Below are positions 51,339 through 59,835 of a DNA stretch of 64,000 nucleotides, piece after piece. The translations under genes were made by a program, and so were the position numbers. The notes under the pieces were generated by a model. That model was not told where the DNA came from. It saw only the letters and a list, made by a program, of their open reading frames with translations, and did not search any database. Where the stretch lies: positions 124,001 to 188,000 of the forward strand of contig JBBKVO010000018.1 in NCBI GenBank assembly GCA_037968475.1, written 5' to 3'. How positions within the stretch are numbered: position 1 is the stretch's first letter; every line of letters begins with the position of its first letter. Origin of the DNA: SB11 sp037968475 (GTDB lineage Bacteria > Bacteroidota > Bacteroidia > UBA8524).

Positions 51339-52400
51339 CTACTTAGCTGAATACATTTGCTTATAGTAATTTAGATAATCACCACTGGTAATTTCTTGCA
51401 TCCACTGAATGTTATCCAAATACCAATCAATGGTTTTCTCAATACCTTCTTCAAATTGCAAGCTGGGTTCCCAGCCTAACTCCTTCATTATTTTATTGGC
51501 ATCAATAGCATAGCGAAGGTCATGTCCTGCACGGTCGGTTACATACGTAATTGTACTTTCGGCAGTTCCTTCGGGTTTACCCAAGCGATTGTCCATTACT
51601 TTACAAATCACCTTCACTAAATCAATATTAGTCCACTCGTTAAAGCCACCAATATTATACGTTTCTCCCATTTTTCCATGATGAAAAACTACATCAATAG
51701 CACGGGCATGATCAACCACATATAGCCAATCGCGAACGTTTTCGCCTTTGCCGTATATGGGTAGAGGTTTATTATTTAGTATATTATTTATACAAAGTGG
51801 TATCAGTTTTTCAGGGAATTGATTAGGGCCATAGTTATTGCTGCAATTGGTAATAACTATCGGTAGCTTATATGTGTTTAGGTAAGCACGTACAAAATGG
51901 TCGCTACTGGCTTTTGATGCCGAGTAGGGCGATTGTGGGTCATAAGCTGTGGTTTCATAAAAAAATCCGCCATCATCCAACGAGCCGTATACTTCATCAG
52001 TACTAATATGATAAAACAACTTGCCTTCCATACCATCGGCTTTCCATACATCACGGGCTGCATTTAGTAGGTTTACTGTGCCTATTACGTTTGTATTAAC
52101 GAAATCAAGTGGATGAGTAATTGAGCGATCAACGTGAGATTCGGCGGCTAAATGCAGCACTCCATCAAAACGATGCTCATCAAACAACTGCTTCATGGCT
52201 TCGCCATCAACAATATCAGCTTTTATAAAAGTATAATTAGGACTATTTTCTATGTCGGTAAGGTTTTTAAGGTTACCTGCATAGGTTAGCTTATCCAAGT
52301 TAAAAATTTGATAATTGGGATATTTGTTTACAAACAAACGCACTACGTGCGAGCCAATAAAGCCCGCCCCTCCAGTAATAAGTATCTTTTTATCAGCCAT
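51339..52400 (-). CDS. rfbB: dTDP-glucose 4,6-dehydratase
   Basis: 353 residues of the extended SDR family. It converts dTDP-glucose to dTDP-4-keto-6-deoxyglucose, the branch point to rhamnose and other surface sugars. Rossmann motif GGAGFIGSH (about 10-18), STDEVYGSL with the catalytic Thr-Asp-Glu, YSASKAS with the YxxxK pair, and NNYGPNQFPEKLIPL. It is the last gene of a minus-strand operon headed by nrnA-like and FKBP genes; rfbA, rfbC and rfbD are not in the window. Confidence 0.95.
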   Translation of the reverse strand: MADKKILITGGAGFIGSHVVRLFVNKYPNYQIFNLDKLTYAGNLKNLTDIENSPNYTFIKADIVDGEAMKQLFDEHRFDGVLHLAAESHVDRSITHPLDFVNTNVIGTVNLLNAARDVWKADGMEGKLFYHISTDEVYGSLDDGGFFYETTAYDPQSPYSASKASSDHFVRAYLNTYKLPIVITNCSNNYGPNQFPEKLIPLCINNILNNKPLPIYGKGENVRDWLYVVDHARAIDVVFHHGKMGETYNIGGFNEWTNIDLVKVICKVMDNRLGKPEGTAESTITYVTDRAGHDLRYAIDANKIMKELGWEPSLQFEEGIEKTIDWYLDNIQWMQEITSGDYLNYYKQMYSAK

Positions 52401-52408
52401 AATATTGT

Positions 52409-53248
52409 TTAATCCACCGAAATCAATTCAACATCAAATATAAGCGTTGTATTTGGGGGTATGCTACCTTGTTGCCTTTTTCCGTAACCTAATTTTGGTG
52501 GGATAATAAATCTGTATTTCTCACCTGTTTTCATCAATCGTACGCCCTCATCTAATCCATCAATTACCTCATTACGGGTAAGGGTGAAGCTGAGAGGATG
52601 TCCATTAGGGTACGAAGCATCAAAAATAGTTCCGTCTTCAAAATAACCTGTGTAGTGTATATTCACCTTTCGCCCATTGTAGGTGGGGTCTCCGTCTATA
52701 TTTTTTTTAACAGCAATATAGCGCAACCCGCTTCGTATAGTTTGGGTGTCTTTTCCTTCAACATCAAGGGGCAAGGGTATTTTTGTTTCGCTTTCATCTA
52801 GCACCACTGCATTGGGAGGCAGCTCATCTTCGGCAGCCAAAACCAACATATCCACTTTTAAACTCATAAGTTTAAAAGGTGGTGTGGGCAAAAAAGCTCT
52901 CCAATTTTTATATACCATACTATCGGGTATGGTCATATTTACTTCATCGCCAACGTGCAATTTTCTTAGTACAGTAATCCAATCTTGTTTTTGGGTATTG
53001 TCTACCAAAGAAACTATTATGGCATTACCTTGTTTGTAGCTATTGCGTATTTCACGCCCCTGTGCTGTGGTAACTATATAGTGGGCGGTGAGGTACTTTT
53101 TGCCGGCAAGGCTAATGCCTGTGCCGTGCTCTTTATAAACTACCGCAATACTGTCGATAGTTTTTTTTGTGGAATCTTTTTGGGCAAACAGGTGTTGTGT
53201 ACCTATTGCTAGGCAACATACAAGCAGCAGTTTGCCCAAAAAGCCCAT
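52409..53248 (-). CDS. FKBP-type peptidyl-prolyl isomerase, exported
   Basis: 279 residues with a signal peptide to about 22 (LFAQ). The C-terminal half (about 185-279) is a complete FKBP domain: VNIHYTGYFEDGTIFDAS, GLDEGVRLMKTGEKYRFIIPPKLGYG and IPPNTTLIFDVELI. The N-terminal half (about 35-140) looks like a degenerate FKBP domain without these residues. It is expected to help folding of exported proteins in the periplasm. Eight-base gaps on both sides place it within the operon. Confidence 0.9.
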   Translation of the reverse strand: MGFLGKLLLVCCLAIGTQHLFAQKDSTKKTIDSIAVVYKEHGTGISLAGKKYLTAHYIVTTAQGREIRNSYKQGNAIIVSLVDNTQKQDWITVLRKLHVGDEVNMTIPDSMVYKNWRAFLPTPPFKLMSLKVDMLVLAAEDELPPNAVVLDESETKIPLPLDVEGKDTQTIRSGLRYIAVKKNIDGDPTYNGRKVNIHYTGYFEDGTIFDASYPNGHPLSFTLTRNEVIDGLDEGVRLMKTGEKYRFIIPPKLGYGKRQQGSIPPNTTLIFDVELISVD

Positions 53249-53256
53249 ATCTGTTT

Positions 53257-54630
53257 TTATTTATTAGGTTTTTTAATATCAACCAATTCTATTTCCAGCA
53301 ATACAGGAGAGTAGGGAGCAATCATTCCTCCACCTTGTTCGCCATGAAAATAGCGAGATGGTGTAAGCACCCTTACTTTACCGCCTTTTTTAAGTTTACC
53401 CAAAGCCACTTCCATAGCAGGAGGAAATGCGCCTCTGTTATAAGGTTGCTCTATTGGAGGTTCTTCCATAGTAAATGCTTGTATTGGAGTTTCGTCCATA
53501 TCATAGCCACGAACTTTCACTACCATAATATCATCGGTTTTTGGTGCATCACCAGTACCAGCATTATCAATTACGTAGTAAATATCTATGGTTTCGTCTT
53601 TAGTAAGACTTTTAATGTTTTTACGGCTGATAAAATTGGCAATTTTTTTATTCTCCTCAGTTGATAGTTTTTTGGCCAATGTTTCTTGTTCTTTTTTAAC
53701 CTGTTCTGCTGATTTAATAGCAGTAAGTTCCATTTCAAAAATCAATGGAGTATTAGGGCCAATCTTTCCTGAGCCTCTTTCGCCATAGCCTAAGCCTGAT
53801 GGTAAGAATATAACCCATTTTTCGCCTAGTTTAATTTTATCAACTACTTCTAACCAACCCGGTATAGCTCCACCTTGTCCAATAGTTATGTTAAAAGGTT
53901 CTCCACCATAGTTAGTTTCAAACTCGGTGCCATCCATAAACATACCTCTATAAAAAAAGCTACCTACTGAGCCTGTTTGTGCTGTTACGCCACTGGTTTC
54001 TTTTATTTTATAAAACAGAAGACCCGCGGGGTTAACTTGCAGTTTATCACCATAGCCCATTTTGGCAGCGGCTTCTTCTAGCGATTTAATCTCCTCATCG
54101 GTACGTTTTTGTTGCTCTTTGGCAGCGGTTTCTTGTTCTGTTTTTTGTTTTTTCTCAAAGTTTTCTTTGCTAAGACTTTCTATAACTTTAACAATAACAG
54201 TAAGCTCTTCTCCGCCTTTCAAAAATGGAGGCAATGGGCGTCCAAATGTTTTAAGGTATAATGAATCGGCCAATACTTTATATACAACACTGTCGCCAGA
54301 CCTAAGAGTAGCAAAACCTTCATTTATGCAACCTTTGTAGGTTGGTTTTGACACCAACATCTCGGCAGGGCCATAGCTATCGGTATAGCTATCGGTAATT
54401 ACACTATCTTTTGTTATTACTGAAGAATCGTCTTGTTTTATCTCAACAGGGACTATCATTTTTATATGCATTTTCAAATAGCCGCCTTCGCCTGCTATTT
54501 CACCCGTGTCAGACTGGTAGGCTATCATGTATTTTAGCCCGTCGTCAGTAGTTTTGTAATCCTTTTTACAAGCGCTTGCAAGTAGTACAAGCATTAGGGC
54601 AAATAGCCCTACAATTGGTGTTTTTTTCAT
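53257..54630 (-). CDS. Multi-domain FKBP-type peptidyl-prolyl isomerase lipoprotein
   Basis: 457 residues with lipobox ASAC (Cys21). Three FKBP-like domains can be traced: about 30-150 (weak), about 200-308 (canonical: GSFFYRGMFMDGTEFETNY, IPGWLEVVDKIKLGEKW, LPSGLGYGERGSGKIGPNTPLIFEMEL) and about 340-453 (divergent, ending YSPVLLEIELVDI). A charged coiled coil (155-190) links the first two. Gliding lipoprotein GldI of flavobacteria is a smaller FKBP relative; whether this serves gliding is unknown. Thirteen bases after the phosphoesterase gene. Confidence 0.88.
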   Translation of the reverse strand: MKKTPIVGLFALMLVLLASACKKDYKTTDDGLKYMIAYQSDTGEIAGEGGYLKMHIKMIVPVEIKQDDSSVITKDSVITDSYTDSYGPAEMLVSKPTYKGCINEGFATLRSGDSVVYKVLADSLYLKTFGRPLPPFLKGGEELTVIVKVIESLSKENFEKKQKTEQETAAKEQQKRTDEEIKSLEEAAAKMGYGDKLQVNPAGLLFYKIKETSGVTAQTGSVGSFFYRGMFMDGTEFETNYGGEPFNITIGQGGAIPGWLEVVDKIKLGEKWVIFLPSGLGYGERGSGKIGPNTPLIFEMELTAIKSAEQVKKEQETLAKKLSTEENKKIANFISRKNIKSLTKDETIDIYYVIDNAGTGDAPKTDDIMVVKVRGYDMDETPIQAFTMEEPPIEQPYNRGAFPPAMEVALGKLKKGGKVRVLTPSRYFHGEQGGGMIAPYSPVLLEIELVDIKKPNK

Positions 54631-54643
54631 TTATACTAATATA

Positions 54644-55711
54644 CTAAGTTAAGTATTCTTTGTAGGTAACAATTGCATTTTTAAATTTTTCTACGGTTTC
54701 TTCTAAGCTAAGACGCGATTGTCCGCCTGCTGCGCTAAAATGCCCACCGCCTTCAAAAAACTCACGGGCAAACTTATTTGCAGGAAAACGACCTTTACCT
54801 CTAAAACTCATTTTCACTAATACTGTGCGGTCAACTATTAGCACAGCTAATTCTATCCCCTTTATACTGAGTCCAAAATTAACTAATCCTTCTGTATCTC
54901 CCGTCTTAATATTAAATTCTTTTAACTCGTCAGCATTAACAGTTATAACTACTGTTTTAAGGTCTTCCAGCACCTCCATTTTATTGCTAAGCATATAGCC
55001 CACAAACTTCCAACGGCTGGCAGTGAAGCTATCAAATATGTAATTATGTATTTTTGAGTGTTCAACCCCTTTTTCAAGCAAATCAGCCGCTATGCGGTGG
55101 GTTTGTGGTTTCACAATATCAAAACGGAACGAGCCAGTATCGGTCATTATACCTGCATACAGGCACGATGCAATATCTTTGTCTATATAATCAGCTCCTG
55201 CAAAATCAACCAAAAAACGGTATACCAACTCGGCAGTAGAACTGGCCGTTGTATCCCAAAATCTAATATCTTCAAAACCTTCAGGCTCAAGGTGGTGGTC
55301 TATCATCACCTTTACAGCACTACTTTGGCGTACTATTTCGCCAAACTCGTTTATACGTTTAAGATTATTAAAATCGAGACAGAAAATCATTTGTGCGTTC
55401 AACGCAAAATCACGACACTTTTCAGGGTGATGCTCAAAGTTAAAAACTTTTTCTTCACCTGGCATCCAGTTTAAAAATGGAGGATAATCGGTAGGCGATA
55501 TTACGGTAACAAAATAGCCTAGTTTTTTAAGATAGTTATACAAACCCAGTGATGAACCCAAAGCATCAGCATCGGGCTTATGATGTGTGGTAATTACAAT
55601 TCTAGGATTAGTAGTCTTTTCTAATGCTTCTTTAACCTCTAACGCAACGTTCACTCTATTTTTAATTTTCGCAAATGTCGCTAAAATGAAGTTTAAATCA
55701 TAATTTTGCAA
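54644..55711 (-). CDS. DHH family phosphoesterase (NrnA-like)
   Basis: 355 residues from the ATG at 55711. The DHH domain has THHKPDADALGSSLG (His and Asp metal ligands) and the DHH triad in VMIDHHLEPEGF; the DHHA1 domain closes with the GGGHFSAAGG substrate motif. Such proteins degrade nanoRNA, pAp or cyclic dinucleotide products. The GTG at 55654 would give 336 residues, closer to the family N-terminus, and avoids overlapping the ndk promoter; I cannot decide between them. Head of the minus-strand operon with the two FKBP genes and rfbB. Confidence 0.9.
   Translation of the reverse strand: MQNYDLNFILATFAKIKNRVNVALEVKEALEKTTNPRIVITTHHKPDADALGSSLGLYNYLKKLGYFVTVISPTDYPPFLNWMPGEEKVFNFEHHPEKCRDFALNAQMIFCLDFNNLKRINEFGEIVRQSSAVKVMIDHHLEPEGFEDIRFWDTTASSTAELVYRFLVDFAGADYIDKDIASCLYAGIMTDTGSFRFDIVKPQTHRIAADLLEKGVEHSKIHNYIFDSFTASRWKFVGYMLSNKMEVLEDLKTVVITVNADELKEFNIKTGDTEGLVNFGLSIKGIELAVLIVDRTVLVKMSFRGKGRFPANKFAREFFEGGGHFSAAGGQSRLSLEETVEKFKNAIVTYKEYLT
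55701..55708 (+). promoter_or_regulatory. -7 promoter box of ndk
   Basis: TAATTTTG followed by C, exact consensus. It overlaps the in-frame TTG at 55706, which is therefore not the start of ndk. Confidence 0.65.
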
Positions 55712-55723
55712 AAAAATAGACTA

Positions 55724-56143
55724 ATGGCCTTACAGCAAACTTTCACAATGATTAAGCCCGACGCAGTGCGTAATGGGTACATGGGTAAAATTATTAACCA
55801 AATAATAGAAGCTGGCTTTTCAATAAAAGCGTTAAAGTATACTTCTTTGTCAGCCGAAAGAGCAGGACAGTTTTACGAAGTACATAAAGAACGTCCTTTT
55901 TATAATGACTTGGTTGAGTTTATGAGCAGCGGCCCAATAGTTGCCGCTATTTTAGAAAAAGAGAACGCTGTTGATGATTTCCGTACACTTATTGGTGCTA
56001 CTGATCCTCAAAAAGCTGATGCTGGTACTATACGTAACCTATATGCAAAAAGCATTGATGCTAATGCAATACACGGTAGCGACAGTGCTGAAAATGCACA
56101 AATAGAAGGCAATTTCTTCTTCTCTCAGTTCGAAAGGTTTTAG
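55724..56143 (+). CDS. ndk: Nucleoside diphosphate kinase
   Basis: 139 residues, full length. It transfers the gamma-phosphate between nucleoside triphosphates and diphosphates through a phosphohistidine. TMIKPDAVRNG opens the fold and NAIHGSDS carries the catalytic His117. The ATG at 55724 lies 16 bases after the promoter box. Single-gene unit with its own terminator. Confidence 0.97.
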   Translation: MALQQTFTMIKPDAVRNGYMGKIINQIIEAGFSIKALKYTSLSAERAGQFYEVHKERPFYNDLVEFMSSGPIVAAILEKENAVDDFRTLIGATDPQKADAGTIRNLYAKSIDANAIHGSDSAENAQIEGNFFFSQFERF

Positions 56144-56182
56144 GTAATGCCATACGCCATTGCTCGGCGTTAGGCAAAATAT

Positions 56183-56208
56183 AAAAGCACCCAATTGGGT
56201 GCTTTTTT
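56183..56208 (+). terminator. Terminator of ndk
   Basis: AAAAGCACCC (56183-56192) pairs with GGGTGCTTTT (56197-56206), loop AATT, T tail. Confidence 0.92.
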
Positions 56209-56245
56209 GTTTAGAAATGGGGTTGAAAACCCATTCTATTAAAAG

Positions 56246-56287
56246 TTACAGCCTTAAAAACGACTTAAGACGTCTTTAGGGCTGTAA
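56246..56287. repeat. Imperfect inverted repeat TTACAGCC...GGGCTGTAA
   Basis: Thirteen-base arms (56246-56258 and 56275-56287) with one G-U pair surround a GACTTAAGACGTC-like centre. It lies between ndk and the ABM gene, past the ndk terminator; it may end the minus-strand ABM transcript or be a mobile repeat. Confidence 0.6.
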
Positions 56288-56344
56288 TCACAAAGCTGTT
56301 TGTTTTAATCTACCGCAAGCAAACCCTTTTACCACAAATTAACG

Positions 56345-56641
56345 TTACGCAAGGCTTTCAGCCACATCAACCGTCCATGCTTGGGGTTTATCGGCAAACA
56401 AAACCTTTGTTCGTGCCCAAGTATCAGCAAATAATTGTGAATGACGATAGTTTTCAAGGTACTCTTCCCCCTCCCATCGGCTGTATGTAAAAAATATATT
56501 ACCGTCAGGCTTTTCGCGTAACAACTCAAGATATCGGCAACCTTCAAAACCACGTATCAGGTGTTTTGATTGATTAAATACTTCTAAAAAGTCGGCACAG
56601 GCATCAGGCCTAAAAGTCATTTTTACTATACGGGTAATCAT
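56345..56641 (-). CDS. Antibiotic biosynthesis monooxygenase (ABM) domain protein
   Basis: 98 residues, one ferredoxin-like ABM domain of the YgiN type: ITRIVKMTFRPDACADFLEVF, GCRYLELLREKPDGNIFFTYSRWE and AFADTW-like FADTWARTK. Family members include quinol monooxygenases and heme-degrading enzymes, but many are uncharacterised. It follows the SAM hydrolase-like gene by 23 bases on the same strand and is probably co-transcribed. Confidence 0.85.
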   Translation of the reverse strand: MITRIVKMTFRPDACADFLEVFNQSKHLIRGFEGCRYLELLREKPDGNIFFTYSRWEGEEYLENYRHSQLFADTWARTKVLFADKPQAWTVDVAESLA

Positions 56642-56664
56642 CCTTTGTATTCTCTTGTCAAATC

Positions 56665-57492
56665 TTAATTAATAAATAACCCGCCTGTTTTTACAGTTGT
56701 TTGCGTGGCTTGCGCATCAAAAAAGTCAATGGTAAGGCGTTTTCCTTTTTCTAAGCCTAAAAGCTGGCTGGCATCTCCCCTATTCACCGCTATTTCAAGC
56801 CATCCGTTTTCGTTAAAAAAGCATAAGCAATCACCTTCTTCAACCGTGTTGTAGCTACTGCTTATAGTATTAATACTGTCAAATCGGTTGAGCACAATTT
56901 CAAAATTGCGCCCTGCCCTTTCTGTATCAAACATCTCCCTAGTAATATTAGTAACAGCGTTACCATAGTTGTTTACATAAACAATATGTCCACGTAGGCT
57001 TTTGCCCGCCATCACAAAAGGTCTTTCTAGTGTTTTTTCCAATATATCATCAACAGGCTTGCCTATGGCTTCCAATCCTTGTTCTATTAACTTAATAGCA
57101 GTAGGGATTAGAATATACTTAAGCGGGGCAAAATTACTGTTTGCTTCTGCCTCAAAAGGAATTTCGTAGTAGGTTGCGGTTTCACCTTGAGTTAGCAAAG
57201 CTAAAAAACCATTATCGGCTGCAACAAACAACTGACCTTTAAATTGACAGGCCAATAATCTGCCATATTTTTCCACATCCATATCAACAGCTATAAGGTG
57301 TAATGTGCCTTGCGGAAAATCATTAATACAAGATGCTGTTAAATACACAGCCTCGTCGATAGCAAAGGGTGAGACAGAATGTGAAATGTCTAAAATGGTG
57401 GCATGAGGCAGTTTTTCCAGTAGCTGCATTTTTGCCTTAGCTACCAAATGGGTGTCTTTTCCTAAATCAGATGTGAGGGTAACTATTGGCAC
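56665..57492 (-). CDS. SAM hydrolase/halogenase family (DUF62) protein with altered His motif
   Basis: 275 residues from the GTG at 57492; the longer TTG at 57522 lies inside the -7 box. VPIVTLTSDLGKDTHLVAKAKM, ATILDISHSVSPF, TLHLIAVDMD and AADNGFLALL match the N-terminal domain of SAM hydroxide adenosyltransferases, and GHIVYVNNYGNAVTNI the C-terminal domain. The usual FHGRDIFAP segment with the catalytic His reads NFAPLKYILIP here, with no His. Activity as an S-adenosylmethionine hydrolase is thus uncertain. Divergent from phoH, upstream of the ABM gene. Confidence 0.8.
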   Translation of the reverse strand: MPIVTLTSDLGKDTHLVAKAKMQLLEKLPHATILDISHSVSPFAIDEAVYLTASCINDFPQGTLHLIAVDMDVEKYGRLLACQFKGQLFVAADNGFLALLTQGETATYYEIPFEAEANSNFAPLKYILIPTAIKLIEQGLEAIGKPVDDILEKTLERPFVMAGKSLRGHIVYVNNYGNAVTNITREMFDTERAGRNFEIVLNRFDSINTISSSYNTVEEGDCLCFFNENGWLEIAVNRGDASQLLGLEKGKRLTIDFFDAQATQTTVKTGGLFIN

Positions 57493-57519
57493 AGTGCGTA
57501 ATATTCTATTAAATTGCAG

Positions 57520-57527
57520 CAAAATTA
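57520..57527 (-). promoter_or_regulatory. -7 promoter box of the DUF62 gene
   Basis: Minus-strand TAATTTTG followed by C, 27 bases before the GTG at 57492. Confidence 0.65.
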
Positions 57528-57539
57528 CTGCATAATCAT

Positions 57540-58508
57540 TTGAACGAAAAATTCATTCTGTTGGATGAGGTAAATCCCGCCGACTTGTGGGGAACCAACA
57601 ACGCCACTCTCAAGCTGTTACAGGTAAAATATCCCAAATTAAAAATTGTATCAAGGGGCAATGCCGTTAAAGTTACGGGCGAAACACAGCTTATTGATGA
57701 CTTTTGCCACAAGTTTGATGCTATACTGCTTACACTTAAACGTAGCGGTGAACTTAGTGAGGATAAAGTACTAGAAATTTTAGATGCTGATAAAAACGAA
57801 GCTACGAAAAGCTTTGAGCCGATAAACAAAGACGATGTACTAGTATACGGTGCTAATGGCAAGGTAATACGTGCCCGCACAGCCAACCAACGCAAAATGG
57901 TTGAGTATGTGGCTAAAAACGATGTGGTATTTGCCATAGGCCCTGCGGGTACCGGTAAAACCTATACTGCCGTAGCCTGTGCTGTAAAAGCATTAAAAAA
58001 CAAAGAGATAAAACGTATAATACTTGCTCGCCCTGCGGTAGAAGCTGGTGAAAACTTAGGTTTTTTACCCGGTGATATGAAAGACAAGATTGACCCGTAT
58101 TTACGCCCTTTGTACGATGCTTTGGATGATATGATACCTACAGATAAACTAAAGGCTATGATAGAAAGCCGCACGGTAGAAATAGCTCCAATGGCTTTTA
58201 TGCGTGGTAGAACATTGGATAATTGCTATGTGATATTGGATGAGGCTCAAAATGCTACCGACTCACAACTAAAAATGTTTCTTACCCGTATGGGGCCAAG
58301 TGCCAAAGTGATTATCACTGGCGACCTTACACAGGTAGATTTACCTCGTAATCAACCAAGTGGCTTAAACAAAGCCATCAAAATTTTAGATAAGGTAAAA
58401 GGTATTAAAATCGCCTACCTAACAGTGAGTGATGTGGTACGCCACAAAATTGTGAAGGAGATTGTAAAGGCTTATGATAAGCACCAAGAAACAAACCTAA
58501 AAAACTAA
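57540..58508 (+). CDS. phoH: PhoH-like ATPase
   Basis: 322 residues from a TTG start; NEKFILLDEVNPADLWGTNN fits the family N-terminus. A KH-like part (about 35-65, LKIVSRGNAVKVTG) precedes the P-loop ATPase with GPAGTGKT at 134-141 and Walker B VILDEAQNATDSQLKMFLTRMG. ITGDLTQVDLP follows. PhoH proteins are linked to RNA handling, near ybeY in many genomes; the exact function is not settled. Stands alone here, divergent from the DUF62 gene. Confidence 0.92.
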   Translation: MNEKFILLDEVNPADLWGTNNATLKLLQVKYPKLKIVSRGNAVKVTGETQLIDDFCHKFDAILLTLKRSGELSEDKVLEILDADKNEATKSFEPINKDDVLVYGANGKVIRARTANQRKMVEYVAKNDVVFAIGPAGTGKTYTAVACAVKALKNKEIKRIILARPAVEAGENLGFLPGDMKDKIDPYLRPLYDALDDMIPTDKLKAMIESRTVEIAPMAFMRGRTLDNCYVILDEAQNATDSQLKMFLTRMGPSAKVIITGDLTQVDLPRNQPSGLNKAIKILDKVKGIKIAYLTVSDVVRHKIVKEIVKAYDKHQETNLKN

Positions 58509-58604
58509 CCACTATACACTGATAATTAATCTGTTAAAGGCTTTTTACCAATTTCACACATTATTTTTTATCTTTCCTTTTTATTATAGCTTTACGAAAG
58601 TGGT

Positions 58605-58612
58605 TATACTTG
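58605..58612 (+). promoter_or_regulatory. -7-like promoter box of purC
   Basis: TATACTTG, one mismatch from TAnnTTTG, 13 bases before the ATG. Confidence 0.5.
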
Positions 58613-58625
58613 CACCCTGAATTAT

Positions 58626-59588
58626 ATGACAACTACTACACAACTAATAGCAACAAACTTTTTTCTGAAAAACCAAAAGAGTTTTCACAGAGGAAAAGTA
58701 AGAGATATATATAATATTAAAGATGAGTACTTAGCTGTTGTGGCTTGCGATCGTATATCAGCTTTCGATCATGTACTGCCTCAGCCCATACCCTACAAAG
58801 GGCAAATACTAAACCAAATAGCTGCATACTTTTTAGAAGCTACCGCTAAGGATGTGCCTAATTGGAAAATAGCTACACCCGACCCAAACGTAACCTTTGG
58901 CCTAAAATGCGAACCTATACTTATAGAGTTTGTAATACGTGGCTATCTTGCAGGCTATGCTTGGCGTTTGTATGAAAAAGGTGGGCGCGAAATATGCGGC
59001 GTTACTCTACCCGAAGGATTGAAAAAAAACGACCGTTTGCCTGAGCCTATCATCACTCCTACCATAAAAAATAATGTTGGGCACGATACGGATATATCTA
59101 TGGTAGATATATTGGCACAGAAGCTTTTGCGCAAAAAAGACTTGGAGCAATTGGAGGCTTACACTCGCAAATTGTATGAAATAGGCAGCAAAATGGCGGA
59201 TGATAGAGGGCTTATACTTGTTGATACTAAATATGAGTTTGGCTTTAACCCCGATAAAAAAATTATTTTGATTGATGAGGTGCATACACCCGATTCCTCA
59301 AGGTACTTTTATAAAGATGACTACGAGAAAAGGCAGAAAAAAGGCGAAGACCAAAAACAGCTTTCAAAAGAATTTGTACGCGAATGGTTGATGGCTAATG
59401 GTTTTTATGGTGAGAAAGACCAAAAACTGCCTGATATGACCGAAGAGGTAGTGAACAGTATTACTGATAGGTATGTGGAACTGTTTGAAAAAATAACAGG
59501 GCAGCCGTTTGTAAGACGCAGTTACGATGATATTTTAGACCAAATAGAAAACAATGTCAACGAGTTTATAGGCAACTTTCACCAATAG
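58626..59588 (+). CDS. purC: Phosphoribosylaminoimidazole-succinocarboxamide synthase
   Basis: 320 residues, the longer form similar to the yeast-type enzyme. It ligates aspartate to CAIR in de novo purine synthesis. RGKVRDIYNI is the ATP-binding start, followed by RISAFDHVLPQPIPYKGQILNQ, EFVIRGYLAGYAW, DRGLILVDTKYEFG and IDEVHTPDSSRY. A 23-bp-stem terminator ends the unit; no other pur gene adjoins. Confidence 0.96.
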   Translation: MTTTTQLIATNFFLKNQKSFHRGKVRDIYNIKDEYLAVVACDRISAFDHVLPQPIPYKGQILNQIAAYFLEATAKDVPNWKIATPDPNVTFGLKCEPILIEFVIRGYLAGYAWRLYEKGGREICGVTLPEGLKKNDRLPEPIITPTIKNNVGHDTDISMVDILAQKLLRKKDLEQLEAYTRKLYEIGSKMADDRGLILVDTKYEFGFNPDKKIILIDEVHTPDSSRYFYKDDYEKRQKKGEDQKQLSKEFVREWLMANGFYGEKDQKLPDMTEEVVNSITDRYVELFEKITGQPFVRRSYDDILDQIENNVNEFIGNFHQ

Positions 59589-59616
59589 CTAAAACTTCAG
59601 AATTATACACTGATAT

Positions 59617-59664
59617 AAAACACACAAAAGCTCGGCTTACTTAAGCCGAGCTTTTGTGTGTTTT
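59617..59664 (+). terminator. Terminator of purC
   Basis: A 23-bp perfect stem (59617-59639 with 59642-59664) with an A-rich left side and T-rich right side. It would be strong on either strand. Confidence 0.9.
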
Positions 59665-59763
59665 AACTTTTACAGAATACAATTCAAACCCTATTAATTA
59701 TTGATGGTTATACTATTGACCAGAAAAAATGATTCAACAATAACAACTAATTCTTTATACACG

Positions 59764-59811
59764 TATCTTAAAATATAAAAGCCGTACATGCTGCTTTTAT
59801 ATTTTAAGATA
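59764..59811. repeat. 19-bp inverted repeat in the leader of the NHL/PKD gene
   Basis: Arms 59764-59782 and 59793-59811 are exact complements around a 10-base loop. It ends 24 bases before the ATG at 59836, has no T tail, and no plus-strand gene ends into it. Confidence 0.75.
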
Positions 59812-59835
59812 TTTCTATAACATTGTACAAAACCA

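Noticed and set aside
55706..55723. TTG start of ndk
   Set aside because: It overlaps the -7 box; the ATG at 55724 gives the standard N-terminus.
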